NCBI RefSeq assembly: GCF_029193595.2
Contig: NZ_CP135052.1
Coordinates: 3,782,001 to 3,846,000 of the forward strand
DNA: 64,000 nucleotides
Reading direction: 5' to 3'
Origin: Providencia hangzhouensis
GTDB lineage: Bacteria; Pseudomonadota; Gammaproteobacteria; Enterobacterales; Enterobacteriaceae
Each line of letters opens with the position of its first letter. Within the stretch, counting starts at the first letter, position 1. The notes below the pieces were generated by a model. The model ran no database searches, had not been told where the DNA came from, and was given only the letters and a program-made list of their open reading frames with translations. Of this stretch, positions 16,116 through 25,657 are shown in pieces. A program made the position numbers and the translations under genes.

Positions 16116-17189
16116 ATGAGCTTTCCATTAAAAACATTGGTGGCTAGTATGGTTTTAGTGATGTCAGTGTCTGCTGTAGCTCAAGCTTCAAGTAAAGTTG
16201 TCATTGCACATCGTGGTGCAAGTGGTTACTTACCGGAACATACCCTACCTGCAAAAGCAATGGCTTACGCACAAGGTGCTGATTTTCTTGAGCAAGATTT
16301 AGTTATGACGAAAGATAACGAGCTCGTGGTCTTACATGACCATTATCTCGATCGCGTGACAGATGTTGCTGAACGTTTCCCTGACCGCGCTCGTAAAGAT
16401 GGCCGTTACTATGCGATTGACTTTACCCTTGATGAAATCAAATCACTCAATTTTACAGAAGGATTTGATATTGTTGATGGTAAAAAAGTGCAAAGCTATC
16501 CGAACCGCTTCCCAATGGGCAAATCAGACTTCCGCGTTCATACTTTCCAAGAAGAGATTGAATTTGTTCAGGGATTAAACAAGTCAACGGGTAAGAATAT
16601 TGGTATCTACCCAGAAATTAAAGCCCCTTGGTTCCACTTACAAGAAGGCAAAGATATCACCAAAAAAACACTCGAAGTCCTTAAAGAGTATGGCTATACC
16701 ACCAAGGATTCCAACGTTTATCTACAGTCATTTGACCCTAATGACCTAAAACGTATCAAAAATACCTTGATGCCAGAAATGGGAATGGATCTTAAATTAA
16801 TTCAATTGATTGCTTACACCGATTGGAATGAAACTCAAGAGCAAAAACCTGACGGAACTTGGGTTAATTACAATTATGATTGGATGATGAAACCCGGTGC
16901 CATGAAAGAAATTGCGACCTATGCAGATGGTATTGGCCCTGATTATCATATGCTAATTAGTGAAGAATCCACGCCAACTAATATCAAAGTGAATGGCATG
17001 GTTAAAGAAGCTCATGATAACAAAATGGCAGTTCATCCGTTCACTATCCGTGTTGATAAGCTGCCAAAATACGCCAAAGATGGGCAACAGCTTTATGACA
17101 TTATTTATAACCAAGCCGATGTCGATGGCGCCTTCACAGACTTCCCTGACTTAGGGGTTAAGTTCTTGGAACAGCAGAAGCAAAAATAG
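16116..17189 (+). CDS. glpQ: Periplasmic glycerophosphodiester phosphodiesterase GlpQ
   Basis: Hydrolyses glycerophosphodiesters from phospholipid head groups to glycerol 3-phosphate, which GlpT then imports. The 357-residue precursor has a Sec signal peptide (MSFPLKTLVASMVLVMSVSA, cleavage after VAQA). The mature enzyme starts SSKVVIAHRGASGYLPEHT, with the catalytic/metal-binding HRGxxGxxPEHT motif, and continues with LEQDLVMTKDNELVVLHDH, the Ca-binding and second catalytic segment. aaggaga precedes the ATG. Length equals the E. coli enzyme to within a residue. Confidence 0.96.
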   Translation: MSFPLKTLVASMVLVMSVSAVAQASSKVVIAHRGASGYLPEHTLPAKAMAYAQGADFLEQDLVMTKDNELVVLHDHYLDRVTDVAERFPDRARKDGRYYAIDFTLDEIKSLNFTEGFDIVDGKKVQSYPNRFPMGKSDFRVHTFQEEIEFVQGLNKSTGKNIGIYPEIKAPWFHLQEGKDITKKTLEVLKEYGYTTKDSNVYLQSFDPNDLKRIKNTLMPEMGMDLKLIQLIAYTDWNETQEQKPDGTWVNYNYDWMMKPGAMKEIATYADGIGPDYHMLISEESTPTNIKVNGMVKEAHDNKMAVHPFTIRVDKLPKYAKDGQQLYDIIYNQADVDGAFTDFPDLGVKFLEQQKQK

Positions 17190-17209
17190 TTTTCTGAACC
17201 AAAAACAAG

Positions 17210-17238
17210 AATGCAGCCATTTCATTTGGCTGCATTCT
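17210..17238 (+). terminator. glpQ terminator, possibly bidirectional with epmA
   Basis: The stem AATGCAGCCA / TGGCTGCATT has a short loop and is followed by ctcttc on the plus strand. It lies between the convergent glpQ and epmA genes. The U-tract is weak on both sides. Confidence 0.65.
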
Positions 17239-17258
17239 CTTCAAGTTAACCGTCTTAG

Positions 17259-18236
17259 TTAAGCAATAGTGACAGGGAATGCGATCACATCACTGATTTT
17301 GTCTGCATTTAATGCAATCATTATCAGCCTATCAACCCCAACTGCTACACCAGAACAATCGGGTAAACCATGCTCTAAAGCCGCCAATAAGTGCTCATCA
17401 ATAGGCGCAGTAGGGAGCCCCATTGCCGCACGCTTACGGTTGTCTTGTTCAAATCGCTGGCGTTGTTCGCTTGCATCGGTGAGTTCATGGAAACCATTCG
17501 CCAGTTCCATCCCTTTATAATACACCTCAAAACGCTCAGCTACGCGGTGGTCTTCCGTGCTAATCACCGCAAGAGAAGCTTGAGTCGCAGGGAAATGATA
17601 CACGACTGCAGGCTTTTCTTTACCAATATGAGGCTCAACGCCCATGGTAAATAGCAGTTGAAGTAAGGTATCTTTATCTTCTTCCTGATCCGCAATATTG
17701 CTCAAATCTAAACGGGCTGCAACCTCACGTAATTCGCTTTTTTCAGCGGACAGCGGGTCAATATCCAAATAACGTAAAAACGCTTGTTGGTAAGAAAGTA
17801 GCTCTGCACTCTCACATTCTAAAACTTGTTGCAGTAAATCATCCACTTCATTAATCAAACGATACATATCAAAATGCGGACGATACCACTCTAACATGGT
17901 AAATTCAGGGTTATGATGTCGCCCTGCTTCTTCATTTCTAAAGCTACGACCTAACTGATAGATAGGGCCACTACCTGCCGCTAATAAGCGTTTCATGTGG
18001 TATTCAGGGCTAGTCATTAAATATAAATTAATGCCTTGTGCCGCACCAGGACCCACAAAACGCGTTTCAAATGGAACAAGATGAATGTCAGTGACTGTTG
18101 CCTGACTCATTGCGGGGGTTTCGACTTCAAGTACACAGCGATCAGTAAAAAAACGTCTGACTTCCGCAATTATTTTTGCGCGCTGTAACAGGTTAGCGAT
18201 GGGGGCGGTTGGCTGCCAATTCGCTATATCACTCAT
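17259..18236 (-). CDS. epmA: EF-P--(R)-beta-lysine ligase EpmA
   Basis: A class II lysyl-tRNA synthetase paralog without the anticodon domain; it attaches (R)-beta-lysine to Lys34 of elongation factor P. The 325-residue protein equals the E. coli length. Class II motifs are visible: [14 protein letters not shown], motif 2 region [19 protein letters not shown], and the C-terminal [11 protein letters not shown] (motif 3). Its partners efp and epmB are in this same window at 32.6-34.3 kb. It is divergent from the frd operon across 800 bp, as in E. coli. Confidence 0.96.
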   Translation of the reverse strand: MSDIANWQPTAPIANLLQRAKIIAEVRRFFTDRCVLEVETPAMSQATVTDIHLVPFETRFVGPGAAQGINLYLMTSPEYHMKRLLAAGSGPIYQLGRSFRNEEAGRHHNPEFTMLEWYRPHFDMYRLINEVDDLLQQVLECESAELLSYQQAFLRYLDIDPLSAEKSELREVAARLDLSNIADQEEDKDTLLQLLFTMGVEPHIGKEKPAVVYHFPATQASLAVISTEDHRVAERFEVYYKGMELANGFHELTDASEQRQRFEQDNRKRAAMGLPTAPIDEHLLAALEHGLPDCSGVAVGVDRLIMIALNADKISDVIAFPVTIA

Positions 18237-19036
18237 TAAGATGACTCCAAAATAAACTTAGTCGTGCAGTGTACCCACCTCACTTGCAACACACAATGCA
18301 TTTACACTGATAATGCACATTTATCTGGGCGTAAGTACTTGTAACTGTCGACATGATGAGTAAGTAGAGATAACCAGATTATCTCTTGCTTTATACGATT
18401 AGGCAAAGCCTTTACTTTGAGCTATACATCGAGTTAATGAGGAAAGATAAAGAAAATAGTCAGAAACATGATTATTTCTTATGTTATGTGACATAACTGT
18501 TACTAAAAAAGCGAAACGATTCGCTTTCTCAATCTATTTTAAAATTTTCTCTTCGAAATTGAGCTTCTTCTAAAAATAAATAGTGAGACTCCTCGCAAAT
18601 TAGCATTCAATATGAATGAAACTCTTCAGCTATAATAATAGTATTATTCACTTATTATTGGTAAAACCTGACTAATTCCCTTGGTTTTATACACTAAAAT
18701 TTTATGTAAATTTAATGATAATTATTTGAAATTCCTTTTTATTCGATGTTAACAGCCTAGAAAATCGAGCAATGTAAAAACAATTTATAAAAAGAAGATC
18801 TACCTCACACTTTATCGCTAAATTTGGCCAAAACCCCCCTCTATATCAAATTTATCTTGAGTACTATTCGCTATAATTCACAGCATGATAAGTCATTATT
18901 AGCTATTATATTATTTACTATTAAAAAACAGATATTTCGTAGTTTAGCTTTAAGTTGAACTGAAAATGACGTAGCTAATTATCAAAAGTATTTAAAAGAA
19001 TTTATCAATTTTACACTTGAACAATGGAGAAGCGCA
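18237..19036. other. 800-bp AT-rich gap between epmA and frdA
   Basis: No convincing gene is present. The stretch is AT-rich with many short A/T runs and should hold the frd promoter and the epmA promoter. I looked for an FNR box (TTGAT-N4-ATCAA) and found none good enough to call. Confidence 0.6.
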
Positions 19037-20833
19037 GTGCAAACCTTCAATGCCGATTTAGCGATTATCGGGGCCGGGGGCGCAGGCTTACGTGCAGCAA
19101 TTGCTGCCGCTGAAGCAAATCCCAATATCAAGATTGCTCTGGTCTCAAAAGTATACCCAATGCGTAGTCACACTGTGGCCGCAGAGGGGGGATCAGCAGC
19201 AGTTACTCAGGCTCATGACTCCTATGACTATCATTTTAATGATACTGTAGCTGGTGGGGACTGGCTGTGTGAGCAAGATGTTGTCGACTATTTTGTCGAA
19301 CACTGCCCAATAGAAATGACCCAACTAGAGCTATGGGGCTGCCCGTGGAGCCGTAAACCAGATGGTTCAGTTAACGTTCGCCGTTTCGGTGGAATGAAAA
19401 TTGAGCGTACGTGGTTTGCTGCTGATAAAACTGGCTTCCACATGCTCCATACCCTGTTCCAAACTTCATTAAAATATCCACAAATTCAACGTTTTGACGA
19501 ACATTTTGTTCTCGATATCATTGTTGATGAAGGCCAAGTCCGTGGTCTTGTCGCGTTAAATATGATGGAAGGAACAAAAGTCCAGATCCGTGCGAATGCC
19601 ATCGTGATGGCAACTGGCGGTGCTGGACGCGTTTATCGCTACAATACCAATGGCGGTATTGTAACCGGTGATGGTATGGGTATCGCATTCCGCCATGGCG
19701 TGCCGCTGCGTGATATGGAATTTGTTCAATATCACCCAACTGGGTTACCGGGTTCTGGTATCTTAATGACCGAAGGTTGTCGTGGTGAGGGCGGGATCCT
19801 TGTCAATAAAGACGGCTATCGCTATCTGCAAGACTACGGAATGGGGCCTGAAACTCCACTGGGTAAACCTGAAAATAAATATATGGAACTGGGTCCACGT
19901 GACAAAGTTTCCCAAGCGTTCTGGCACGAATGGCGTGCAGGTCGCACCATCAGTACCCACCGCGGTGATGTTGTTTACTTAGATCTTCGCCACCTTGGCG
20001 CAGAAAAACTGCATGAGCGTTTACCATTTATTTGTGAATTGGCGAAAGCCTACGTGGGTGTTGACCCAGTAACAGACCCAATTCCTGTTCGCCCAACCGC
20101 TCACTACACCATGGGTGGTATCGAAACGGATCAACGCACAGAAACACGCATCAAAGGCCTATTTGCTGTCGGTGAGTGTTCTTCTGTTGGCTTGCACGGT
20201 GCAAACCGTTTAGGTTCTAACTCATTAGCTGAATTAGTTGTATTTGGTCGTCTGGCAGGTGAAGAAGCCGCTCGCCATGCTGCTGAAGCAACACCAGCCA
20301 ATGCAAATGCTATCGAAGCCCGTACTCGTGATATCGAAGCTGACCTCAGCAAGCTCATGAACCAAAAAGGGAAAGAGAGCTGGTCGAAAATTCGTGACGA
20401 AATGGGTATTTCAATGGAAGAAGGCTGCGGTATCTACCGTACCCCTGAATTAATGCAAAAAACCGTCGATAAAATTGCTGAGCTGAAAGAACGCTTCAAG
20501 CATGTCGAAATTACCGACCATAGCAGCGTATTTAATACTGACCTACTGTACACCATTGAATTAGGCTTTGGCCTTGATGTGGCGGAATGTATGGCTCACT
20601 CTGCAATCAACCGTAAAGAATCACGTGGTGCACACCAACGTCTCGATGAAGGCTGTACTGAGCGTGATGATGTTAATTTCCTTAAACATACTTTGGCATT
20701 CTATAACCCAGAGGGCTCCCCTCGTTTAGAATACAGTGACGTGAAAATCACGAAATCTCAGCCAGCTAAACGTGTTTACGGTGCCGAAGCTGAAGCTCAA
20801 GATAAGGCGAAGAAGGAGCAAGCTAATGGATGA
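19037..20833 (+). CDS. frdA: Fumarate reductase flavoprotein subunit FrdA
   Basis: Catalytic subunit reducing fumarate to succinate in anaerobic respiration, on the cytoplasmic face of the membrane. The 598-residue protein has the FAD-binding [17 protein letters not shown], the histidine for covalent FAD attachment in [13 protein letters not shown], the active-site region [20 protein letters not shown], and the [10 protein letters not shown] and [13 protein letters not shown] motifs. E. coli FrdA has 602 residues. First gene of frdABCD; overlaps frdB by 8 bp. Confidence 0.97.
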   Translation: MQTFNADLAIIGAGGAGLRAAIAAAEANPNIKIALVSKVYPMRSHTVAAEGGSAAVTQAHDSYDYHFNDTVAGGDWLCEQDVVDYFVEHCPIEMTQLELWGCPWSRKPDGSVNVRRFGGMKIERTWFAADKTGFHMLHTLFQTSLKYPQIQRFDEHFVLDIIVDEGQVRGLVALNMMEGTKVQIRANAIVMATGGAGRVYRYNTNGGIVTGDGMGIAFRHGVPLRDMEFVQYHPTGLPGSGILMTEGCRGEGGILVNKDGYRYLQDYGMGPETPLGKPENKYMELGPRDKVSQAFWHEWRAGRTISTHRGDVVYLDLRHLGAEKLHERLPFICELAKAYVGVDPVTDPIPVRPTAHYTMGGIETDQRTETRIKGLFAVGECSSVGLHGANRLGSNSLAELVVFGRLAGEEAARHAAEATPANANAIEARTRDIEADLSKLMNQKGKESWSKIRDEMGISMEEGCGIYRTPELMQKTVDKIAELKERFKHVEITDHSSVFNTDLLYTIELGFGLDVAECMAHSAINRKESRGAHQRLDEGCTERDDVNFLKHTLAFYNPEGSPRLEYSDVKITKSQPAKRVYGAEAEAQDKAKKEQANG

Positions 20834-21560
20834 TATGAAACACCTAAAAATGGAGATCATGCGTTACAATCCGGAAACGGATAGTGAGCCCCATTTGGTG
20901 ACGTATGATGTCCCTTACGACGAGCAAACTTCTTTGTTAGATGCGTTAGGCTATATCAAAGATAATCTCGCTCCAGACCTGTCTTACCGCTGGTCCTGTC
21001 GTATGGCGATTTGTGGTTCTTGTGGCATGATGGTGGACAAAGTGCCTAAACTGGCTTGTAAAACATTCCTGCGTGAATACCCGCAAGGCATGAAAGTTGA
21101 GCCATTAGGTAACTTCCCAATCGAGCGCGACCTTGTTGTTGATATGACTCACTTTATTGAGCGTTTAGAGGCGATCAAACCGTACATTATCGGTAATGAC
21201 CGTAAACCTTCTGAAGGCCCAAATAAGCAGACGCCTGCCCAGATGGCGAAATACCATCAATTCTCAGGCTGTATCAACTGTGGTCTGTGCTATGCAGCTT
21301 GCCCACAATTTGGACTGAACCCAGAGTTCATCGGTCCAGCCGCGATTACATTGGCAGAGCGCTACAATTTAGATAACCGAGACCATGGTGCGAAAGAACG
21401 CATGACCTTGTTAAACGGTGACAATGGTGTCTGGAGTTGTACGTTTGTAGGCTACTGCTCTGAAGTCTGTCCTAAGCATGTCGACCCTGCGGGTGCGATC
21501 CAACAAGGTAAAGTTGCCAGTGCGCAAGACTTTGTTATCGCCATGCTGAAGCCACGATAA
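20826..21560 (+). CDS. frdB: Fumarate reductase iron-sulfur subunit FrdB
   Basis: Electron-transfer subunit with three clusters. The start at 20826 ([16 protein letters not shown]) has aaggag 6 bp upstream inside the end of frdA; longer upstream frames are inside frdA. The 244-residue protein carries the [2Fe-2S] ligands ([13 protein letters not shown] with a distal Cys), and two further sets, [12 protein letters not shown] and [17 protein letters not shown], for the [3Fe-4S] and [4Fe-4S] centres. Length matches E. coli FrdB. Confidence 0.97.
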   Translation: MDDMKHLKMEIMRYNPETDSEPHLVTYDVPYDEQTSLLDALGYIKDNLAPDLSYRWSCRMAICGSCGMMVDKVPKLACKTFLREYPQGMKVEPLGNFPIERDLVVDMTHFIERLEAIKPYIIGNDRKPSEGPNKQTPAQMAKYHQFSGCINCGLCYAACPQFGLNPEFIGPAAITLAERYNLDNRDHGAKERMTLLNGDNGVWSCTFVGYCSEVCPKHVDPAGAIQQGKVASAQDFVIAMLKPR

Positions 21561-21574
21561 GGAGAATTGAAGTC

Positions 21575-21970
21575 ATGACAACAAAACGTAAACCCTATGT
21601 AAGGGAAATGAAGGGCGATTGGTGGCAAAAGCTAGGTTTTTACCGCTTTTATATCATGCGTGAAAGTACTTCAGTCCTTCAAGTCTGGTTTAGTATCTTA
21701 GTCCTATATGGAGTATTTGCACTCAAGAGTGGCCCTGAATCATGGGCTGGCTTTGTTGGGTTCTTAAGTAACCCAATCATTCTTATCATTAACATTATTA
21801 CTTTGGCAGCAACATTATTGCACACCACCACGTGGTTCAATCTTGCACCAAAAGCCGTCAGTATTATTGTGAAAGATAAGAAAATGTCTGATGAGCCTAT
21901 CGTTAAAGGCTTCTGGGCTCTCACGATTGTTGTTACGGCAGCAATCTTAGCTATCGCATTGTTATTTTAA
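21575..21970 (+). CDS. frdC: Fumarate reductase membrane anchor FrdC
   Basis: Membrane anchor that, with FrdD, binds menaquinol and holds FrdAB to the inner membrane. The 131-residue protein has three helices and the conserved N-terminus [23 protein letters not shown] is preceded by aaggag, 14 bp after frdB. Length equals E. coli FrdC. Confidence 0.96.
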   Translation: MTTKRKPYVREMKGDWWQKLGFYRFYIMRESTSVLQVWFSILVLYGVFALKSGPESWAGFVGFLSNPIILIINIITLAATLLHTTTWFNLAPKAVSIIVKDKKMSDEPIVKGFWALTIVVTAAILAIALLF

Positions 21971-21985
21971 TCTAAGGAGAATCTG

Positions 21986-22339
21986 ATGAATCTAACGCCT
22001 AAACGTTCCGATGAGCCGATTTTCTGGGGATTATTTGGTGCCGGTGGTATGTGGAGCGCCGTAATTGGCCCTGCAATTATTATTCTGTTAGGGATTTTAA
22101 TTCCTCTCGGTGTTGCACCAGAAATGCTTAGCTATGAGCGTATTATGGCATTTAGCCAAAGCTTTATCGGCCGCGTATTCTTATTACTGATGATTATTTT
22201 ACCAGTATGGTGTGGTATGCACCGTATTCACCATACGCTGCACGACTTTAAAATCCATGTCCCTGCGACAAAATGGGTTTTCTACGGCGGCTCAGCAATC
22301 ATTAGCGTTATTGCAATTATTGGTGTATTTACTCTGTAA
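21986..22339 (+). CDS. frdD: Fumarate reductase membrane anchor FrdD
   Basis: Second membrane anchor of fumarate reductase, three helices, 117 residues (E. coli 119). Family features are [18 protein letters not shown] at the N-terminus and the helix around [17 protein letters not shown], close to the quinone site. aaggag precedes the ATG. Last gene of the operon, followed by a strong terminator. Confidence 0.96.
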   Translation: MNLTPKRSDEPIFWGLFGAGGMWSAVIGPAIIILLGILIPLGVAPEMLSYERIMAFSQSFIGRVFLLLMIILPVWCGMHRIHHTLHDFKIHVPATKWVFYGGSAIISVIAIIGVFTL

Positions 22340-22365
22340 ATAATTCAATCACACATTATTTTAAT

Positions 22366-22403
22366 AAAAGGTATGACAGCACATTGTCATACCTTTTCTT
22401 TTT
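22366..22403 (+). terminator. frdABCD terminator
   Basis: The stem AAAAGGTATGACA / TGTCATACCTTTT is a perfect 13-bp pairing around gcacat, then CTTTTTT. It lies 27 bp after the frdD stop. The tail runs directly into the tetR-like remnant. Confidence 0.92.
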
Positions 22404-22567
22404 TAGGGCTTAAAGCCTCGAATAAGTGATTCTAAACCAAACAAAAATGCTTCTGTTCCATCATCATTATCCATGATTTGAACAGCTTCCTTTAATAACA
22501 ATGACATCGCCTCGTCTTGTTCAACATCTCTCTCACCCATTGCCGCTAAATGCTCTTGCTGCTCAAG
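22403..22567 (-). pseudogene. TetR-type tetracycline repressor, C-terminal remnant
   Basis: The minus-strand frame reads about 54 residues from [15 protein letters not shown] to [15 protein letters not shown] and a stop. From memory this aligns with the end of TetR(B), which has LEDQEH and AFLFGLELIICGLE at the same spacing. No start codon, DNA-binding domain or upstream sequence remains; a stop lies just before the fragment. It abuts a TetA-like fragment on the other strand. Confidence 0.7.
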
Positions 22568-22659
22568 TTAATCAAGCTAACCAAGGTAAATTACAAGGAA
22601 TTTTAGTCAGTTTAGCCAATGCCCCTGGAGTAATTGGCCCATTAGCTTTAATGTATTGA
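22549..22659 (+). pseudogene. TetA-like MFS efflux protein, C-terminal-half remnant
   Basis: The plus-strand frame reads [18 protein letters not shown] followed by ILVSLANAPGVIGPLALMY and a stop. The NQGKLQG(x)LVSL(x)N(x)xGVIGPL pattern is characteristic of the tenth-helix region of TetA-family tetracycline/H+ antiporters. It is about 37 codons with no start. It overlaps the TetR-like fragment at 22549-22567, so an internal deletion seems to have joined the far ends of a divergent tetR-tetA pair. Confidence 0.6.
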
Positions 22660-22699
22660 TATTTAACCCCCCTTAAGGGGGATCAAATCATAACTAACA

Positions 22700-23884
22700 C
22701 TAAACAGGATTTGGTTTTGGCAACCAAGTAGATATAAAGTAGGAAAGCCCACAAACCGCAACAAATAGCCCAACATAACCTAAGTTAAAGTGACCTAAAT
22801 AACCGACGACTAAAGGCGTTATCCCCCCGATAGAGGCAGAGGCGCCATTGTACCCTACGCCTAGTATTGTTGCCTGCCCATTAGATTTATCCATCAGTAC
22901 GGCCGATAAATTACACAATATCATCGCTGAATATACGGACATAACGACTTGAGCGAAAAAGACGAGAAGTAAATTATCTAGCTGCAATGAAAAATAGAGT
23001 GGTACTGAAAGCAATACCATCCCAATGACTCCCATATTAAAAACAGATTTAACTGAGCTATATTTATCGGTTAACCAACCACATATCAGCATAAAAATTA
23101 ACAATAGACCGGACGAAAATATTTCATAAAAACTCTTTATCTCGTCTATCATTAATTTTTCAATAATTAATGAAGTTGATAAATTTTGAGAGTAGAAAGT
23201 GACAGTACCAGGAATGGTAAATAAGAAAACCCAAAATACATGGAGCCAACTGAATATTGGTTTTTCATCTAATTCACTTTTATAATCCGGTAATTTTGCT
23301 CTAAACCAAAAACTAATTAAAATATTAATTAAACCAATTAATAGTGGGAGCCTCCAGCCAATTGACTGCATCGCTTCTTCAGAAAATGTGTTCTTTAACA
23401 TGAAAACGACAGCTAATGATGCGATTACTCCACATAAAGAACTACCAACAATAATTGATGAAACTCTAGATTGAATATTCCCATCTAAATCCTTAAATAA
23501 ATAAGTGATTAAAGAAGGAAATTCCCCAGCAAAACTAAAAGAAAGTGCTAATTGCAAAATTAATATCACAAATGGCGTATAGTTTCCTAAAAACTCAATA
23601 GGTAACAGTGCCATCATTAATGTTGCCGTACCCGTTATCAGGCTTGTTAATACTAAAGCGGATTTTTTTCCTACCGTATCTGCATACCAACCAATAACAT
23701 ATCCGCCTAATGGGCGGATTAAAAAACGCAACGCAAAGATACCCCATACCATTTCTGTCGCTTGGGCATAACCCAGTTTAGTTAACTCCATACTTAAATA
23801 AGTAGATATTGCCGCAAAAACTGCAATATCATAGTATTCCAAAGCATTACCAACAACCGCACCAAACCTGAATTTCCATTTCAT
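22700..23884 (-). CDS. MFS transporter of the metabolite:H+ symporter (MHS) type, paralog 1
   Basis: A 394-residue inner-membrane protein with about 12 helices. The MHS signature is visible as RFLIRPLGGYVIGWYAD followed by TVGKKSAL (about residues 53-78), as in ProP, KgtP and ShiA, but the overall protein is not one of those I can name. The N-terminus MKWKFRFGAVVGNALEYYD is shared with paralog 2 at 25658. The substrate is unknown. It sits 51 bp downstream of the LuxR-type regulator at 23936 and is probably co-transcribed with it. Codon use is AT-rich relative to the frd operon. Confidence 0.85.
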   Translation of the reverse strand: MKWKFRFGAVVGNALEYYDIAVFAAISTYLSMELTKLGYAQATEMVWGIFALRFLIRPLGGYVIGWYADTVGKKSALVLTSLITGTATLMMALLPIEFLGNYTPFVILILQLALSFSFAGEFPSLITYLFKDLDGNIQSRVSSIIVGSSLCGVIASLAVVFMLKNTFSEEAMQSIGWRLPLLIGLINILISFWFRAKLPDYKSELDEKPIFSWLHVFWVFLFTIPGTVTFYSQNLSTSLIIEKLMIDEIKSFYEIFSSGLLLIFMLICGWLTDKYSSVKSVFNMGVIGMVLLSVPLYFSLQLDNLLLVFFAQVVMSVYSAMILCNLSAVLMDKSNGQATILGVGYNGASASIGGITPLVVGYLGHFNLGYVGLFVAVCGLSYFISTWLPKPNPV

Positions 23885-23935
23885 TTTTATCCCTTTTCTA
23901 TTAATGAATTTCCTTGTCGTAAAATATTCTGACCA

Positions 23936-24718
23936 TTAAGGATAACTCACCAGAGACTCCAAACAAGCAAGGGTAATACCATTTTCTTTTAATGCCTGAA
24001 ATAAACCACTAGGTGAAGTGTAAGAGCAACCTAATTTTTCTTTAATACGTTGAATACGCTTATTCTCTGTCGCTTCTGAACAACCTTGCATATAACTAAT
24101 CTCCTTTACACGGCAATGTGATAATAATAATCGGATAGTTATTATTTCTTTACGAGTAAAACGTATATTACCAAAGCGCATATAAGGGTGAATATCTAAA
24201 GGTTCAAATTCTTGTTCACTACGTTTATTAACTATATTCACTGGGAATTTAATTTCCTCACGCAATGGTAAAATAGTATAATTATCTTTATCTTTTTTCC
24301 ATGATTCATATGCAAAATCTATAATCGTTGGCCTACATTTATAAAGTAATATCATATCATTTAGTGAAATTTTCTTTCTAGAATTAATGGATGTGATTTC
24401 ATATACATTTCCATACTTAGCACAAAAATCAACTTTCAATTCTCTTTTCTTTGTTTTTGCCAATGTGTTTATAAAGATTTCTGAGTAATTGCTCCAATAT
24501 TGAATTCCTGGAGATAACCTTTCACTTAAACGTAAATCTAAATCAGCCCCCCAATAAATAAGTAGCCATTCATAATTGTTTGACATAATACTTACTTGCT
24601 TATTACTAAGATCAACCCTAGTTATGGATAAATCTACATCATTCCAATCAAAATAATTCGAAAAAATACTTTTTAAATTATAACAAGATTTTTCTAATAA
24701 ATTGTTTTCTATATCCAT
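23936..24718 (-). CDS. LuxR-type HTH regulator with unidentified N-terminal sensor domain, paralog 1
   Basis: A 260-residue protein. The C-terminal ~80 residues form a LuxR/GerE-like helix-turn-helix (RFTRKEIITIRLLLSHCRVK, then EISYMQGCSEATENKRIQRI and KEKLGC). The N-terminal ~175 residues include YEWLLIYWGADLDLRLSERL followed by SPGIQYWSNYSE; I cannot assign this to the autoinducer-binding or a named PAS family. Its HTH half is nearly identical to that of the gene at 24878, while the N-terminal halves share roughly half their residues. Its gene precedes transporter paralog 1, suggesting ligand-responsive control of uptake. Confidence 0.8.
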   Translation of the reverse strand: MDIENNLLEKSCYNLKSIFSNYFDWNDVDLSITRVDLSNKQVSIMSNNYEWLLIYWGADLDLRLSERLSPGIQYWSNYSEIFINTLAKTKKRELKVDFCAKYGNVYEITSINSRKKISLNDMILLYKCRPTIIDFAYESWKKDKDNYTILPLREEIKFPVNIVNKRSEQEFEPLDIHPYMRFGNIRFTRKEIITIRLLLSHCRVKEISYMQGCSEATENKRIQRIKEKLGCSYTSPSGLFQALKENGITLACLESLVSYP

Positions 24719-24877
24719 ACACTATCCTTAATTTATGTTATGTTTACAATGATTAAATTTAATACTTTCAAAAAAAACAACATTTCCACTAGTATTTAGA
24801 GACTTATTAATTAAAGCCACCACATTTCCACTCTAAATCACGTTAATAATCCAGCATTTTAACATGTATATTGTAAT

Positions 24878-25642
24878 TTAAGGATAACTCACCAAAGATT
24901 CCAAACACGCAAGAGTAATGCCATTTTCTTTTAAAGCCTGAAATAAACCACTAGGTGAAGTATAAGAGCAACCTAGTTTTTCTTTAATGCGTAGAATACG
25001 TTTATTTTCTGTCGCTTCCGAACAACCTTGAATATAACTAATTTCCTTTACTCGGCAATGTGATAATAATAAACGAATAGTTATCATTTCTTTACGGGTA
25101 AAACGAATGTTACCAAAACGCATATAATGATGAAAATCTAAAATATCTCGGTTATTATCTTCAATTTGTTGAGATAAGCTTATGTCCGCCCTAAGTGGTA
25201 AAATAATATTTTCATTATCTTTCCAGACATGCTGGGAGTAATCAGAAATAACAGCCCTTAATTTATAGAGCTCTAATAACTCATTAGATGAGAATTTCTT
25301 TCTTGAATTTATTGATGTAATTTCATATACACCGCCATATTGAGTACAAAAATCCACTTTCATTTCTTTCTTATCTGTTTTAGATAATGTTTTTTGAAAT
25401 TCGGCAGAGTAATTATTCCAATATTGAATACCAGGGATTAATCGCTCCTTTACTTTCTTATCTAAATCATCATCCCAAACCATAAGAACCCAATTATAAT
25501 TACTAGAAATAGTCCTTACAGAATGATTAATCAAATCTACTCTACTATAAGTAACATCTATATCATTCCAATCGAAATACTTTAAAAACTTATCACCAAA
25601 ACCAGAACAAGAAAGTTCTAGGTGTTTATTTTCTATATTCAT
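24878..25642 (-). CDS. LuxR-type HTH regulator, paralog 2
   Basis: A 254-residue protein with the same layout as paralog 1: N-terminal sensor-like region (FDWNDIDVTYSRVDL, YNWVLMVWDDDLDKKVKERL) and a C-terminal LuxR-type HTH starting at about MRFGNIRFTRKEMIT. The HTH differs from paralog 1 at only about three residues over 80 and by about 10% at nucleotide level. It follows transporter paralog 2 by 15 bp, so it may be the last gene of the upstream unit, and is separated from paralog 1 by a 159-bp AT-rich gap that could hold a promoter. Confidence 0.8.
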   Translation of the reverse strand: MNIENKHLELSCSGFGDKFLKYFDWNDIDVTYSRVDLINHSVRTISSNYNWVLMVWDDDLDKKVKERLIPGIQYWNNYSAEFQKTLSKTDKKEMKVDFCTQYGGVYEITSINSRKKFSSNELLELYKLRAVISDYSQHVWKDNENIILPLRADISLSQQIEDNNRDILDFHHYMRFGNIRFTRKEMITIRLLLSHCRVKEISYIQGCSEATENKRILRIKEKLGCSYTSPSGLFQALKENGITLACLESLVSYP

Positions 25643-25657
25643 ATGTCACCCTTACAT

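Noticed and set aside
18700..19036. FNR box upstream of frdA
   Set aside because: No segment matched TTGAT-N4-ATCAA well enough; anaerobic control is expected from biology but not shown here.
22661..22685. CCCCCC-ttaa-GGGGG palindrome as terminator
   Set aside because: Strong pairing but no U-tract on either strand; its loop is only 4 nt, and its role is unclear.
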